DNA from: Leptospira kanakyensis
Lineage (GTDB): Bacteria > Spirochaetota > Leptospiria > Leptospirales > Leptospiraceae
Reading direction: 5' to 3'
DNA: 64,000 bases
Assembly (NCBI RefSeq): GCF_004769235.1
Contig: NZ_RQFG01000005.1
Location: forward strand, 992,001 to 1,056,000
Within the stretch, counting starts at the first letter, position 1; the number at the start of each line of letters is the position of its first letter. The notes under the pieces were generated by a model. It was not told where the DNA came from. It saw only the letters and a list, made by a program, of their open reading frames with translations, and made no database searches. Both the position numbers and the translations under genes were made by a program. Of the stretch, positions 42,713-51,503 are shown piece after piece.

Positions 42713-43025
42713 ATACTAGAAGTAGTTATGGAAAATTTGACCATTTTGGAAACAAAATTTTACACAGATTCCCTACCCAGTCCGCCTTGAAGGCCAGAAT
42801 TCCCGATTTTTCGAATCTGAGCACAAATTCTTCGCCAAATATATGGAATAAACGGCGAAAAAGATGATTCCGTTCCTTTTGGTAGGGTCGAGCTGGGAAA
42901 ATCTTTTAGGTGCTTCAGAAAAAAAAATGGCTGTTATATAAAAGAGAAAAAAGTAAGAGCACCAACGATTTGTTAGTATTCCTTTTTGTTTTGACAAAAC
43001 AAAAATTAACCGTAGATTCCTTTCC
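42713..43025. other. Intergenic region between divergent pntAB and the 573-aa lipoprotein gene
   Basis: About 313 bp without a convincing gene; a minus-strand frame (42773-43075) overlaps the lipoprotein start and looks random. It contains the 11-bp palindrome at 42983-43005 and must hold the promoters for both sides. Confidence 0.5.
42983..43005 (+). promoter_or_regulatory. Palindrome upstream of the 573-aa lipoprotein gene
   Basis: TTTTTGTTTTG-A-CAAAACAAAAA, perfect 11-bp arms, 20 bases before the GTG start. It includes TTGACA (42991-42996). It could be an operator or a 5'-UTR hairpin. Confidence 0.5.
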
Positions 43026-44747
43026 GTGAACTGGATTCTGAAATCATGTTTTGTTTTTTTTCTCCTTCTTTTCAATTGCCATATCAGTTGGTATCATACC
43101 CGGGTATCTCCAAACACAACGTCGGAACTTCCCCTTTCTGATGCACCAAATTTGGTTGGAGATTTTGGTACTTCTTGTTTTGTTTCGGTATTGAAATTTC
43201 AAGAAGTCGGTTCGCCAGAAGAAAACTCACCAGCAAATATACAAGCTATCGATACTCAATTTATAGAAAATATCCGAACCAACTTAAAATTAAAAAATAC
43301 AAATACCAGACATATCAAACATATTTATGGAATCCCAGAATCTTGGCCTTATATAAAAGAATTAGATTCTTTTCGTAAAAATAAATCATTTGATCGATTC
43401 AAACAAATTCAAAATAACACGGCAGAACCCCAATATAAAAAAACTTTATATAAGTATGCTGAAATCGCAGATGCAGATACTTTTTTTCATCATTCTAATG
43501 ATTCCAAATTGTTGTTACAAGAAATTGAAAACTGCGATACCTACTACCACTTATATTATTCAAAAAGAGAAAAAGATTATTATAATGTAATTTTATTTTT
43601 AATTTCTCTTGGGATCATTCCCAGTGTAAATTATGAAAATCATTATTTTACAGTTTATAAACGAACTGCCTTAGAAATTAAACCATCTTTCACTACTTAT
43701 AAATTTGGATATCGGAGAGTAATGACTTGGCTTCTGTTACCTACGTTTAATTTATTTGATGATGTAGAAAACTATAACAAAGACTATCGATTCTTTGATC
43801 ACACAAGAGATCAATTTTTAGCTGCTTTAGAAAATAAAAACAGCGAACCTCTACCAATCAAAAGACTCAATCCAGTTTATGGTGATGTTCTTGGGGGGAC
43901 TTATTCTTCCGATTCTGATTTATTCAAAACGGAAATCCCTGTCGATAAACGTTTTGCCGTCATACGAGATGGGAAAAAAAATGTAAGTTTCTTTGATCCT
44001 ATTCATGGTTTGTTTAAGATCCAAGCCATCAACGTGAATCAGAAAATTCATTCCGATATCATCACAGATGGAATTGAAAAAACTCTAAAAAATTTTATTA
44101 ATTCCAATCTCATAGATAAAATCAAAAAAAATTATCCTAAATCAGGAATCATTCATGAAACCTATTCCCCCGAATATAGAAACGGAACTTATACTTTTAC
44201 CTTAGAAATTGCAAAACCAGATCTGGGAACTGACCAGTTTAAAAAAGAATATTATGTTTTTTCATGTTTCAAATCCCAAAGCCAAATTTATATTTTATCT
44301 AGAAGTCTTCCAAACGAAACCAACTTAGAGACCTTACCAAAGTTAGCTGAATCAAACATTATTGATTTTTATTCACAAGTTACTTTTAAATCAAAGTATA
44401 TAGAACCCAAACCAGTTAATTTGGATGTAGCATCCGCCGATGGAAAAAAACAATCTGGTAATGATGACGATGAAGACGACGAGGATGATGAGGACGAAGA
44501 AGGAGAGGAAGAACTCGCAGGTGGAGGGGGAGGTGGTGGAGAAACAGGAGCCATTGACCTTGGTGGTTTGTTTTCTCTCTTAAAAGAAAGAGCTTACATT
44601 CCCAAAGGAAAATTAGACATCAAACCAGGGCGTTTTAAGTTCAATAACGCCAGATTCAATGCACCAAAATTCAATTCAGGATCCAAATTTCATTTCAAAC
44701 CAAGTCGCACTAAAAACTTTTCGAGCCCGGGGAAATGGAGAAAATAG
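43026..44747 (+). CDS. Lipoprotein with acidic and glycine-rich tract
   Basis: 573 residues from a GTG. Signal about 1-17 ends LLFNC-HIS, a plausible lipobox. The first 440 residues are globular, rich in Tyr, Asn and Lys, with no domain recognised. A run of Asp and Glu (about 480-498) followed by seven glycines divides it from a basic C-terminal tail rich in Lys, Phe, Arg and Asn (FKFNNARFNAPKFNSG). Such opposite-charge tails suggest protein or polyanion binding. Function unknown. Confidence 0.7.
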   Translation: MNWILKSCFVFFLLLFNCHISWYHTRVSPNTTSELPLSDAPNLVGDFGTSCFVSVLKFQEVGSPEENSPANIQAIDTQFIENIRTNLKLKNTNTRHIKHIYGIPESWPYIKELDSFRKNKSFDRFKQIQNNTAEPQYKKTLYKYAEIADADTFFHHSNDSKLLLQEIENCDTYYHLYYSKREKDYYNVILFLISLGIIPSVNYENHYFTVYKRTALEIKPSFTTYKFGYRRVMTWLLLPTFNLFDDVENYNKDYRFFDHTRDQFLAALENKNSEPLPIKRLNPVYGDVLGGTYSSDSDLFKTEIPVDKRFAVIRDGKKNVSFFDPIHGLFKIQAINVNQKIHSDIITDGIEKTLKNFINSNLIDKIKKNYPKSGIIHETYSPEYRNGTYTFTLEIAKPDLGTDQFKKEYYVFSCFKSQSQIYILSRSLPNETNLETLPKLAESNIIDFYSQVTFKSKYIEPKPVNLDVASADGKKQSGNDDDEDDEDDEDEEGEEELAGGGGGGGETGAIDLGGLFSLLKERAYIPKGKLDIKPGRFKFNNARFNAPKFNSGSKFHFKPSRTKNFSSPGKWRK

Positions 44748-44775
44748 GAAATTAAGACTTGCCCAAAAAACAAGG

Positions 44776-44794
44776 TGTAACATTTATGGTTACA
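44776..44794 (+). promoter_or_regulatory. Operator of the Rrf2-family gene
   Basis: TGTAAC-ATTTATG-GTTACA, a 19-bp inverted repeat 10 bases before the ATG. The same TGTAA-N9-TTACA frame recurs at 45280-45298. Confidence 0.75.
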
Positions 44795-44804
44795 AGTAGC
44801 CACT

Positions 44805-45254
44805 ATGTCGATCCCGAGTAGATATTCCGTTGCCATTCATATCCTAACCATTTTGGAAATGGATGGAGAAGTTTCATCCGAGGAAATTGCGGGGTCGGTG
44901 GGCACTAACCCTGCTATCATTCGTTTGTTACTCGGGAAATTAAAAAAAGCAGGTATCATCAATGTACGTCAGGGTATCAAAGGTTCTTCCTTGTCTAAAC
45001 CTGCCAGGGAAATTAACTTACTAGATATCTACAAGGCTACAGAAAAAGAAGATGCCTTATTTCTTTTGCATGAACATCCCAATCCCAATTGTCCGATTGG
45101 AAAAAATATCCAATCTGCCCTGACGGGAATTTTAGATGAGGCACAAAAAGCCATGGAATCTAAACTTTCAAAATATAATTTAGCAGACGTTAGTTCCGAA
45201 ATTCGAACAAGAACAGAGTCTAAAAAAAAAGGTTTATCTAAAAAACAAGCATAG
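44805..45254 (+). CDS. Rrf2-family repressor (YwnA-like)
   Basis: 149 residues. Winged-helix domain 1-80: SRYSVAIHILTILEMDGEV and the recognition helix SEEIAGSVGTNPAIIRLLLGKLKKAG, then wing GIKGSSLSKPA. Only one cysteine (PNCPIG, about residue 100) and no three-cysteine cluster, so an iron-sulfur cofactor is unlikely. Resembles YwnA-type regulators that act with an NmrA-like reductase next door, as here. Probably represses itself and the next gene through the shared operator. Confidence 0.88.
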   Translation: MSIPSRYSVAIHILTILEMDGEVSSEEIAGSVGTNPAIIRLLLGKLKKAGIINVRQGIKGSSLSKPAREINLLDIYKATEKEDALFLLHEHPNPNCPIGKNIQSALTGILDEAQKAMESKLSKYNLADVSSEIRTRTESKKKGLSKKQA

Positions 45255-45279
45255 GAACTAAAATTTTTTTAATATAAGA

Positions 45280-45298
45280 TGTAATAATGTAAGTTACA
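45280..45298 (+). promoter_or_regulatory. Operator of the NmrA-like gene
   Basis: TGTAATAATGTAAGTTACA: the same TGTAA-N9-TTACA frame as 44776-44794, 23 bases before the TTG start of the reductase. Confidence 0.75.
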
Positions 45299-45321
45299 AC
45301 AAAACAACAAAGGAGTAAAAA

Positions 45322-45969
45322 TTGAAAATTACATTAATTGGAGCAACGGGGTTTATCGGAAGTAAAACTCTAGAAGAAACTTTAAACAAGGGGTATCAAG
45401 TGACAGCTGTTTTACGAGACCCTTCTAAATTGGAACTGGAAAACCCAAACTTAACAAAATTCCAAGGGGATATTTTTGATACTGATGGTTTATCCAATAT
45501 CATTTCCGGATCTGATGCTGTATTAGATTCCTATAACCCTGGTTGGACAGATCCAAATATCCGAGAGAACATGATCAATGGATCTTTATCCATTCTCAAT
45601 GCTACCAAAAAGGCTGGTGTGAAAAGGATCATTGTTATGGGTGGAGCCGGTTCTTTGGAAGTACAACCTGGAGTGCAACTGATTGACACCCCAGAATTTC
45701 CAAAAGAGTATTTTGCCGGTGCAGACGGTGCAAGGCAGATATTAAACCACTTACGATCAGAGAAGGAATTAGATTGGACCTTCCTTTCTCCTTCTGCCAT
45801 CATCGAACCAGAAGGTTCAAAAACTGGTAACTATCGTGTTTCCAAAGAATCTCTTCTTGTTGATACCAACGGGCATAGTCATATTTCACTGGCCGATTTA
45901 GTAAAAGCTTTTGTGGATGAACTAGAAGAAAAAAAACATGTAAAACAAAGATTTACAGTCGGATACTAG
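45322..45969 (+). CDS. NmrA-like NAD(P)-binding oxidoreductase (YwnB-like)
   Basis: 215 residues. TTG start supported by AGGAG six bases upstream. The Rossmann loop is LIGATGFIGSKTLEET (residues 4-19); the atypical SDR middle has VKRIIVMGGAGSLEV and the later DWTFLSPSAIIEPEG. These small reductases bind NAD(P)H; many sense redox state or detoxify electrophiles. Regulated together with the Rrf2 gene just upstream. Confidence 0.9.
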   Translation: MKITLIGATGFIGSKTLEETLNKGYQVTAVLRDPSKLELENPNLTKFQGDIFDTDGLSNIISGSDAVLDSYNPGWTDPNIRENMINGSLSILNATKKAGVKRIIVMGGAGSLEVQPGVQLIDTPEFPKEYFAGADGARQILNHLRSEKELDWTFLSPSAIIEPEGSKTGNYRVSKESLLVDTNGHSHISLADLVKAFVDELEEKKHVKQRFTVGY

Positions 45970-45982
45970 TTCGATTGATAAG

Positions 45983-46029
45983 AAATACATTGTGTATATC
46001 CGAAGACTTCGAGGTTACACAATGTATTT
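45983..46029. terminator. Bidirectional terminator
   Basis: AAATACATTGTGTA (45983-45996) and TACACAATGTATTT (46016-46029) are perfect 14-bp arms. The loop holds a second stem CGAAG-A-CTTCG (46001-46011). Lies between the convergent reductase and SBBP lipoprotein genes. Confidence 0.8.
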
Positions 46030-46038
46030 TGTTAGCTC

Positions 46039-47445
46039 TTATTGATACTTCATTAAAAAAGAATCGATTGCCCCTTGTTTGACCTGACCATCGATACTTC
46101 CATTGGTAAAACCAGAATAATAAATTGTTCCATATCGATCCGCTGATATCCCTCTTCCATAAAGAGTCGATCCGCTATTCCCTGAAGTTTTGGTCCAAAT
46201 CAAATTTCCGTTTCCATCATATTTGGAAAGATAGGCATCTTGCACACCTATGAGTGTGTTACCATTTAGATTACCAGTCGTATAACCCGTAGTATAAACA
46301 TGGAAAGCATTGTCTGCATAAACTTGAATTCCATTGGTGTTTGATGTTCCGCCACCATTCAACAATCGTGTCCAAATTTTCTCACCCGATACGCTAAATT
46401 TTGTTAAAGTTTGAACCGTATTTCCATCTTTAGATTGGCCATCTAAATTCCCGCTAGTATCTCCTACCAGATAAACAGAACCTTTTTTATCCAAAGACAT
46501 TCCCACGATGTTAGTCGTTGCACTTGTTAATCCCAAATACCGCGACCATTTGATTACACCATTTGTGTCTAAAGAAAATAAAAAGGAATCAGATACTCCT
46601 CCTGGTAATGTTGTACCTAAGAAGGAACCGGAACCCCCCACAATCCCTGTTACGAATAGACGATTAGAAACCGGATCAAATTGAATTTGGTGCCCATAAG
46701 CTGTAAAGCCTACTTGGCCAATCAACCTCGTCCAAATTAAATCACCATTCCTGCTATATTTAAAAATGATCACATTACGAGTATTACCTGCTGTTTCACC
46801 GTTAACTACTTGAGTTTCGGTGTTACCCGTAATATAAACGTTTCCTTCATTATCGGATGTGATACCTGACCCTAATGTTTCATCACCCGTCGGAAAAATT
46901 CTTGTCCAAAATACGACTCCAGAAGGATGCATTTTAATCACAAGACTACCTCCACCACTTGCTGGAAGTTCATTGAAAGGGCCATTGGAACTTCCAACGA
47001 TACAAAGATCTCCAAAAGCATCGATATGAATCAGTTCAGCATATGTTGACGAAACAACGGAACTGCCCATCTGTTTCAACCGATGAACATTTCCTTCTCG
47101 ATCAAATTGGGATACAAAAATATCGACATAATCATCAGTAGTAGGTGATATTTTTGGCTGATTCAATAAAGATCCTGTTGTTGTACCAAGTTGATAAATA
47201 AATCCATTTCTTTCAGCAGCATTGGATAGTGAATAGGTATCGAACCCTGTCTGGCCAAGTAACCTTGTCCATTGTTTGACACCTTGATTGTCCTGTGGGA
47301 TTTCGAAGCATTCTTTATCTTCCAATAAACAACGAAGTAATTGTGTTTCTAAAAATGCTTTTGTGTTTCCATCTGAAGGATTGTTAAACGACAAAGGTTT
47401 GCATTGGGATACAATCAAAATGATAAGAAATAGAAATGATCGCAT
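46039..47445 (-). CDS. SBBP-type beta-propeller lipoprotein
   Basis: 468 residues. Signal about 1-14 with lipobox LIVSQC, then NNPSDGNTKAFLET, a Leptospira-type leader segment. About seven repeats of roughly 50 residues follow, each with patterns such as SNAAERNGFIYQLGTTTGSL, WTRLLG and YITGNTETQV, the blades of a seven-bladed SBBP propeller. Surface-exposed adhesion or scaffold is typical but unproven. Paralogue of the next gene upstream. Confidence 0.85.
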   Translation of the reverse strand: MRSFLFLIILIVSQCKPLSFNNPSDGNTKAFLETQLLRCLLEDKECFEIPQDNQGVKQWTRLLGQTGFDTYSLSNAAERNGFIYQLGTTTGSLLNQPKISPTTDDYVDIFVSQFDREGNVHRLKQMGSSVVSSTYAELIHIDAFGDLCIVGSSNGPFNELPASGGGSLVIKMHPSGVVFWTRIFPTGDETLGSGITSDNEGNVYITGNTETQVVNGETAGNTRNVIIFKYSRNGDLIWTRLIGQVGFTAYGHQIQFDPVSNRLFVTGIVGGSGSFLGTTLPGGVSDSFLFSLDTNGVIKWSRYLGLTSATTNIVGMSLDKKGSVYLVGDTSGNLDGQSKDGNTVQTLTKFSVSGEKIWTRLLNGGGTSNTNGIQVYADNAFHVYTTGYTTGNLNGNTLIGVQDAYLSKYDGNGNLIWTKTSGNSGSTLYGRGISADRYGTIYYSGFTNGSIDGQVKQGAIDSFLMKYQ

Positions 47446-47471
47446 TTTAGACTAAATTTTCCCGATGAATT

Positions 47472-48887
47472 CTATTTATATTGAATGACAAAAGCATCTT
47501 TTGCCCCTGTTTTTGTTTGGGCATCTAGATTTCCCGTAGTTCCTCCGGTTAAGTAAATGGTACCATATCGATCGGAAGATAAAGCCATACCATCTAACGT
47601 TACCAAGCTGCTTCCAGACAACCTTGTCCATTCCAAGTTCCCATTAAAATGATACTTCGATAGATAGGCATCTTGAGTTCCATTCAATGTCACTCCTGAA
47701 AGATTTCCATTAGTCCATCCAACAGTATAGACATTACCCGCATTGTCTGCATAAATGCCTCTGGAAGTAGTTGTTGTACCCGTACCGGCACCTCGTAACT
47801 TTGTCCATTCTCTATTTCCTTTACTATCAAATTTCACTAACAGCTCACCTACGGTACCAGAAAAACTTTCTCCATCGTAACCCGCACTAACATCACCCGC
47901 AATATAAAAGAATCCTCTTTTGTCTGCAGAAACACCTCTGATCCATAAATTGACACCGGTTGTACCCAAAATCTTCGCCCATTTGTAATAACCATCTGGA
48001 TGAAATCCTAAAACAAAACTATCTTGACTGCCAGAAAGAGTTTGATTAAAAAAAGTTCCCGAGCCAATCACATGGCCCACGACGCAAATTTGGTTTGTAG
48101 AAGAATCATACGTTGCTTTCACTCCGTAAATATCGATGCCATATCCACCTAACAAACGTTTCCATAGAATGGTTCCAAACCGGTCATATTTGAAAACAAA
48201 CAAGTTGTAATTACCAGAAGCATTCTCACTATCAATGTTCGTTAGCTCCGTATGCCCTGTAACATAAATATTCCCTTGTAAATCGGAAGTGATGCCCACT
48301 CCCGCAATTAGTTGAGTTGCATTTGCGTAAAAAATTTTTGACCAGAGTAATTCCCCCTCACTAGAGAATTTGATCAATAAAGATCCAAAATCAGTAGATG
48401 AATATCCTACAAAGGCACCAACCGTCGATCCTGTTACAATGACATCACCAAAAGTATCTACATGAATTTCGAGTATATCAGAATGATAGTTGCCTACTGA
48501 GCCCATCTGACGAATCCACAATCGATTCCCATTTGGATCGTATTTCGCTAAAAAAATATCGGTATACAACCCATTAGCAATTTTTGTTTGCCCAGGAAGG
48601 GCCCCAGTTACCTTACCAGCAATATAGTTATTACCATCGAAATCTGTTGCAGATGCTAAAGAATTCGTTGTTACTGCGATAGTGCCTCCTAACAACCTAG
48701 TCCATTGTTTGATACCTTGGTTTTGTTGTTTGATTTCATAACAGGGAACAAGTCTGTAGATACAATTCCATATAGCAGTTTCTAAATATGCTTTTGTATT
48801 TGAATCCGATGGATTATTGAGATTAGTTTGTGTACATTGAAAAGTAAGAGAAAGTATAATTAAAAATAAAAGTATTCGAATTCTCAT
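47472..48887 (-). CDS. SBBP-type beta-propeller lipoprotein
   Basis: 471 residues from the ATG at 48885-48887 (AAGGA seven bases upstream); a frame reaching 48989 would start inside queC. Signal with lipobox LTFQC, then NNPSDSNTKAYLET as in the downstream paralogue. Seven SBBP repeats with WTRLLGG, NIYVTGHTE and KYDxxGNxxW-type lines. The two genes are 26 bp apart and clearly arose by duplication. Confidence 0.85.
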   Translation of the reverse strand: MRIRILLFLIILSLTFQCTQTNLNNPSDSNTKAYLETAIWNCIYRLVPCYEIKQQNQGIKQWTRLLGGTIAVTTNSLASATDFDGNNYIAGKVTGALPGQTKIANGLYTDIFLAKYDPNGNRLWIRQMGSVGNYHSDILEIHVDTFGDVIVTGSTVGAFVGYSSTDFGSLLIKFSSEGELLWSKIFYANATQLIAGVGITSDLQGNIYVTGHTELTNIDSENASGNYNLFVFKYDRFGTILWKRLLGGYGIDIYGVKATYDSSTNQICVVGHVIGSGTFFNQTLSGSQDSFVLGFHPDGYYKWAKILGTTGVNLWIRGVSADKRGFFYIAGDVSAGYDGESFSGTVGELLVKFDSKGNREWTKLRGAGTGTTTTSRGIYADNAGNVYTVGWTNGNLSGVTLNGTQDAYLSKYHFNGNLEWTRLSGSSLVTLDGMALSSDRYGTIYLTGGTTGNLDAQTKTGAKDAFVIQYK

Positions 48888-48904
48888 AAGAATCCTTCTA
48901 AAAT

Positions 48905-49660
48905 TCATTGTCGTGATAAGGCTGGGTCTAAAATTCCAGCTTCTAAAAATCCTTTGGCTCTTAAAATACAAGAATCGCATTTTCCGCAAGGTTTTCCTTT
49001 GATAGGATCATAACAAGAATGAGTTAGGTGGAGTGGTGCGTCTACCTGGATTCCCAGTTCAATAATTTCTTTTTTACCCAGATGCAAAAGTGGAGTTTTG
49101 ATTTGGATGGAATCACCATCGCCACTCACACCTTTTTTTGTCCCAAGATTTGCCATCTTTTGGAATGATTCAATAAACTCTGGCCGGCAATCGGGATACC
49201 CAGAATAATCAAGTGCATTGACTCCAATATAAATGGAATCATACCCATGGCCTTCTGCCAGTGACAAAGCAAACGATAAAAATAAAATATTACGCCCTGG
49301 GACATAGGTATTCGGAATTTCTTCTTCGATCCCACTAAACAAGGATTTGGCGTTCTTTCTCACCTTGATTTTTTTTTCGGTAAGGGAACTTCCCAAAAAA
49401 AATCCAGGATCCAATTTTTGGATCACATGTTTGATTCCGAGAGTTTTTGCGATTTTTTTACTTTTGATCAGTTCAATTTTATGTTTTTGAGAATAATCGA
49501 AAGATAAAGCGAGTATTGGTAATTTTTTGTTTTTGGGATAACCAAATTCTTTAGCTGCCACATAAAGACAAGTGGTTGAATCGAGTCCACCTGACAGAAG
49601 TACAACGGCACCTTTTTTTTCAGATTTGGATTTGGGAGAGGAATCCGTAACGGAAACCAT
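48905..49660 (-). CDS. queC: 7-cyano-7-deazaguanine synthase
   Basis: 251 residues. The PP-loop LLSGGLDSTTCLYVA (about 21-35) adenylates the substrate; four cysteines in HSCYDPIKGKPCGKCDSCIL (about 214-234) bind zinc. Converts CDG to preQ0, a queuosine precursor. Starts immediately after the queD stop, so the two are coupled. An N-terminal extension of about 15 serine/lysine-rich residues precedes the PP-loop domain. Confidence 0.95.
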   Translation of the reverse strand: MVSVTDSSPKSKSEKKGAVVLLSGGLDSTTCLYVAAKEFGYPKNKKLPILALSFDYSQKHKIELIKSKKIAKTLGIKHVIQKLDPGFFLGSSLTEKKIKVRKNAKSLFSGIEEEIPNTYVPGRNILFLSFALSLAEGHGYDSIYIGVNALDYSGYPDCRPEFIESFQKMANLGTKKGVSGDGDSIQIKTPLLHLGKKEIIELGIQVDAPLHLTHSCYDPIKGKPCGKCDSCILRAKGFLEAGILDPALSRQ

Positions 49661-50035
49661 TTACTTTTTTGGTCCCCTGTATACACAGGAACTAGTGCAA
49701 GTTTCGTAGAGAGTAATTTTATCAAGCAGCGGCAATTTTGGTTTGAGTTGGTTCCAGAGCCAAACAGCAATGTTTTCGCTCGTTGGGTTTTCTAAACCTG
49801 GTACATCATTCAAAACATAATGATCCAAATGTTCGTCTAAGATTGGTTTTACGATGGATTTTAGTTCCCCAAAATCCATGATCCAACCTGTATGCGGATC
49901 AATCTCACCCTTCAAATACACAGCAAAACGAAAGCTATGGCCATGCATCCGTTTGCATTTATGGCCTTCGGGAACATTTGGTAAAAAATGTGCGGCTTCA
50001 AAACCAAAGGTTTTGGAAAGTTCAAGCTCTTCCAT
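49661..50035 (-). CDS. queD: 6-carboxytetrahydropterin synthase
   Basis: 124 residues from the ATG at 50033-50035, which overlaps the purF stop by one base (TAATG); a longer frame into purF is rejected. Zinc ligands are the histidines in FEAAHFLPN and RMHGHSF; the catalytic Cys is in HKCKRMHG and the acid in the YETCTSS region. Converts dihydroneopterin triphosphate to CPH4 in the queuosine/preQ0 pathway, before queC. Confidence 0.93.
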   Translation of the reverse strand: MEELELSKTFGFEAAHFLPNVPEGHKCKRMHGHSFRFAVYLKGEIDPHTGWIMDFGELKSIVKPILDEHLDHYVLNDVPGLENPTSENIAVWLWNQLKPKLPLLDKITLYETCTSSCVYRGPKK

Positions 50036-51462
50036 TACTCTTCCGTCGCGTATTCCGTAAAGAGTGACTTTTGGTTTCCAGCATGGTCTTGGAATTCCAC
50101 TGGGTAATTGGATGTGAAACAAGCATCACAAAACCCACCACCCTTATGACCTTCCACTGCTTTGTGCATTGTATCCAATGTTAAATAAGCAAGGGAATCC
50201 ACACGAAGATACTTTTGGATTTCATCAATACTATGTGTGGAGGCAATCAGTTCTTTATGCGTAGGAATATCGATTCCGTAGTAACAAGGGGATACTGTTG
50301 GTGGTGCGGAAACTCGGAAATGAATTTCTTTAGCGCCAGCATTACGAATCATCTTGATGATTTTGCGGCTTGTGGTTCCCCGCATCACCGAGTCGTCAAT
50401 GATGACCACGCGTTTTCCGTTCACCACTTCTTTCACCACATTGTATTTGATTTTGGCTCCAAAGTCCCGAATCTTTTGGTCCGGTTCAATGAAAGTTCGA
50501 CCAATATAATGAGAACGCACAAGACCACTTTGGTAAGGAATTCCTGACTCTTCACTGTAACCAAGTGCCGCAATGTTTGCAGAATCGGGAACAGGAATGA
50601 TCACATCGGCTTCCACCGGCATAACACGTGCAAGCTGGCGACCGAGAGATTTTCTTACTTTGTAAACGGATTCTTCAAAAATATAGGAATCAGGTCTTGC
50701 GAAGTAGATATATTCAAAAATACAAAGGCTTGGTTTTGCTTTTGGGAATGGATAGAGAGAGCGCATTCCGGTATGATCGATGACAACCATCTCTCCTGGT
50801 TCCACATCTCTTACATATTCCGTTTCTGTGATATCAAAAGCACAGGTTTCCGAAGCAAAGACAATGGCCCCATCCGAACGTTTCCCCATCACGAGTGGAC
50901 GGAAACCATTTGGATCACGCACAGCAATGAGGTATCTAGGAGTTAAAACTAACAGAGAGTAGGCACCGCGAACTTGTGCGAGTGATTCACAGAGTGCTTC
51001 TAACAAATCTGTTTTATGGCTTTTCGCCATTAAGTGGACGATGACTTCAGAATCAATGGTGGTTTGGAAGATCGATCCGTCTCTTTCGAGCTTATTTCGA
51101 ATGTCCCAGGAGTTGACTAGGTTTCCATTGTGGGCAAGAGCCACAGGACCTAAGTGGGATTCCACGCGGATGGGCTGAGCATTTCGTAAAAAACTCGCTC
51201 CCGTTGTGGAATACCGGTTGTGACCAATGGCCGCATCCCCAATGAGCTCTTTGATCTTCGGTTGAGTGAAGATATTTGCCACGAGACCCATGTTGGCATA
51301 CCGGTATAAGTGAGATCCATCGGTTGTGACGATCCCACTGGACTCCTGGCCTCGGTGTTGCATTGAGTACAAACCTAGGTAGGTAAAATTAGCAGCTTCC
51401 TTGCTATTGTAGATGCCGAAAATGGCACATTCTTCTTTTGGTTTGTCAGATTGGAGAATCAT
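50035..51462 (-). CDS. purF: Amidophosphoribosyltransferase
   Basis: 475 residues. First committed step of purine synthesis: PRPP and glutamine to phosphoribosylamine. The glutaminase Cys lies in [11 protein letters not shown] (about residue 12), so an 11-residue propeptide is expected to be removed. The PRTase loop [17 protein letters not shown] (about 346-362) is intact. The C-terminal [10 protein letters not shown] probably includes cluster-type cysteines as in the B. subtilis enzyme. Upstream member of purF-queD-queC. Confidence 0.95.
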   Translation of the reverse strand: MILQSDKPKEECAIFGIYNSKEAANFTYLGLYSMQHRGQESSGIVTTDGSHLYRYANMGLVANIFTQPKIKELIGDAAIGHNRYSTTGASFLRNAQPIRVESHLGPVALAHNGNLVNSWDIRNKLERDGSIFQTTIDSEVIVHLMAKSHKTDLLEALCESLAQVRGAYSLLVLTPRYLIAVRDPNGFRPLVMGKRSDGAIVFASETCAFDITETEYVRDVEPGEMVVIDHTGMRSLYPFPKAKPSLCIFEYIYFARPDSYIFEESVYKVRKSLGRQLARVMPVEADVIIPVPDSANIAALGYSEESGIPYQSGLVRSHYIGRTFIEPDQKIRDFGAKIKYNVVKEVVNGKRVVIIDDSVMRGTTSRKIIKMIRNAGAKEIHFRVSAPPTVSPCYYGIDIPTHKELIASTHSIDEIQKYLRVDSLAYLTLDTMHKAVEGHKGGGFCDACFTSNYPVEFQDHAGNQKSLFTEYATEE

Positions 51463-51503
51463 TGTTAGAATGACAATTGCAGTATTTCCAAAATCCCAAT
51501 TAG

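Noticed and set aside
42773..43075. Minus-strand 100-codon frame upstream of pntAB, possible pntAA remnant
   Set aside because: No similarity to PntAA motifs; overlaps the start of the lipoprotein gene.
44369..44554. Pro/Ser-rich minus-strand frame
   Set aside because: Antisense of the Asp/Glu- and Gly-coding tract of the 573-aa lipoprotein.
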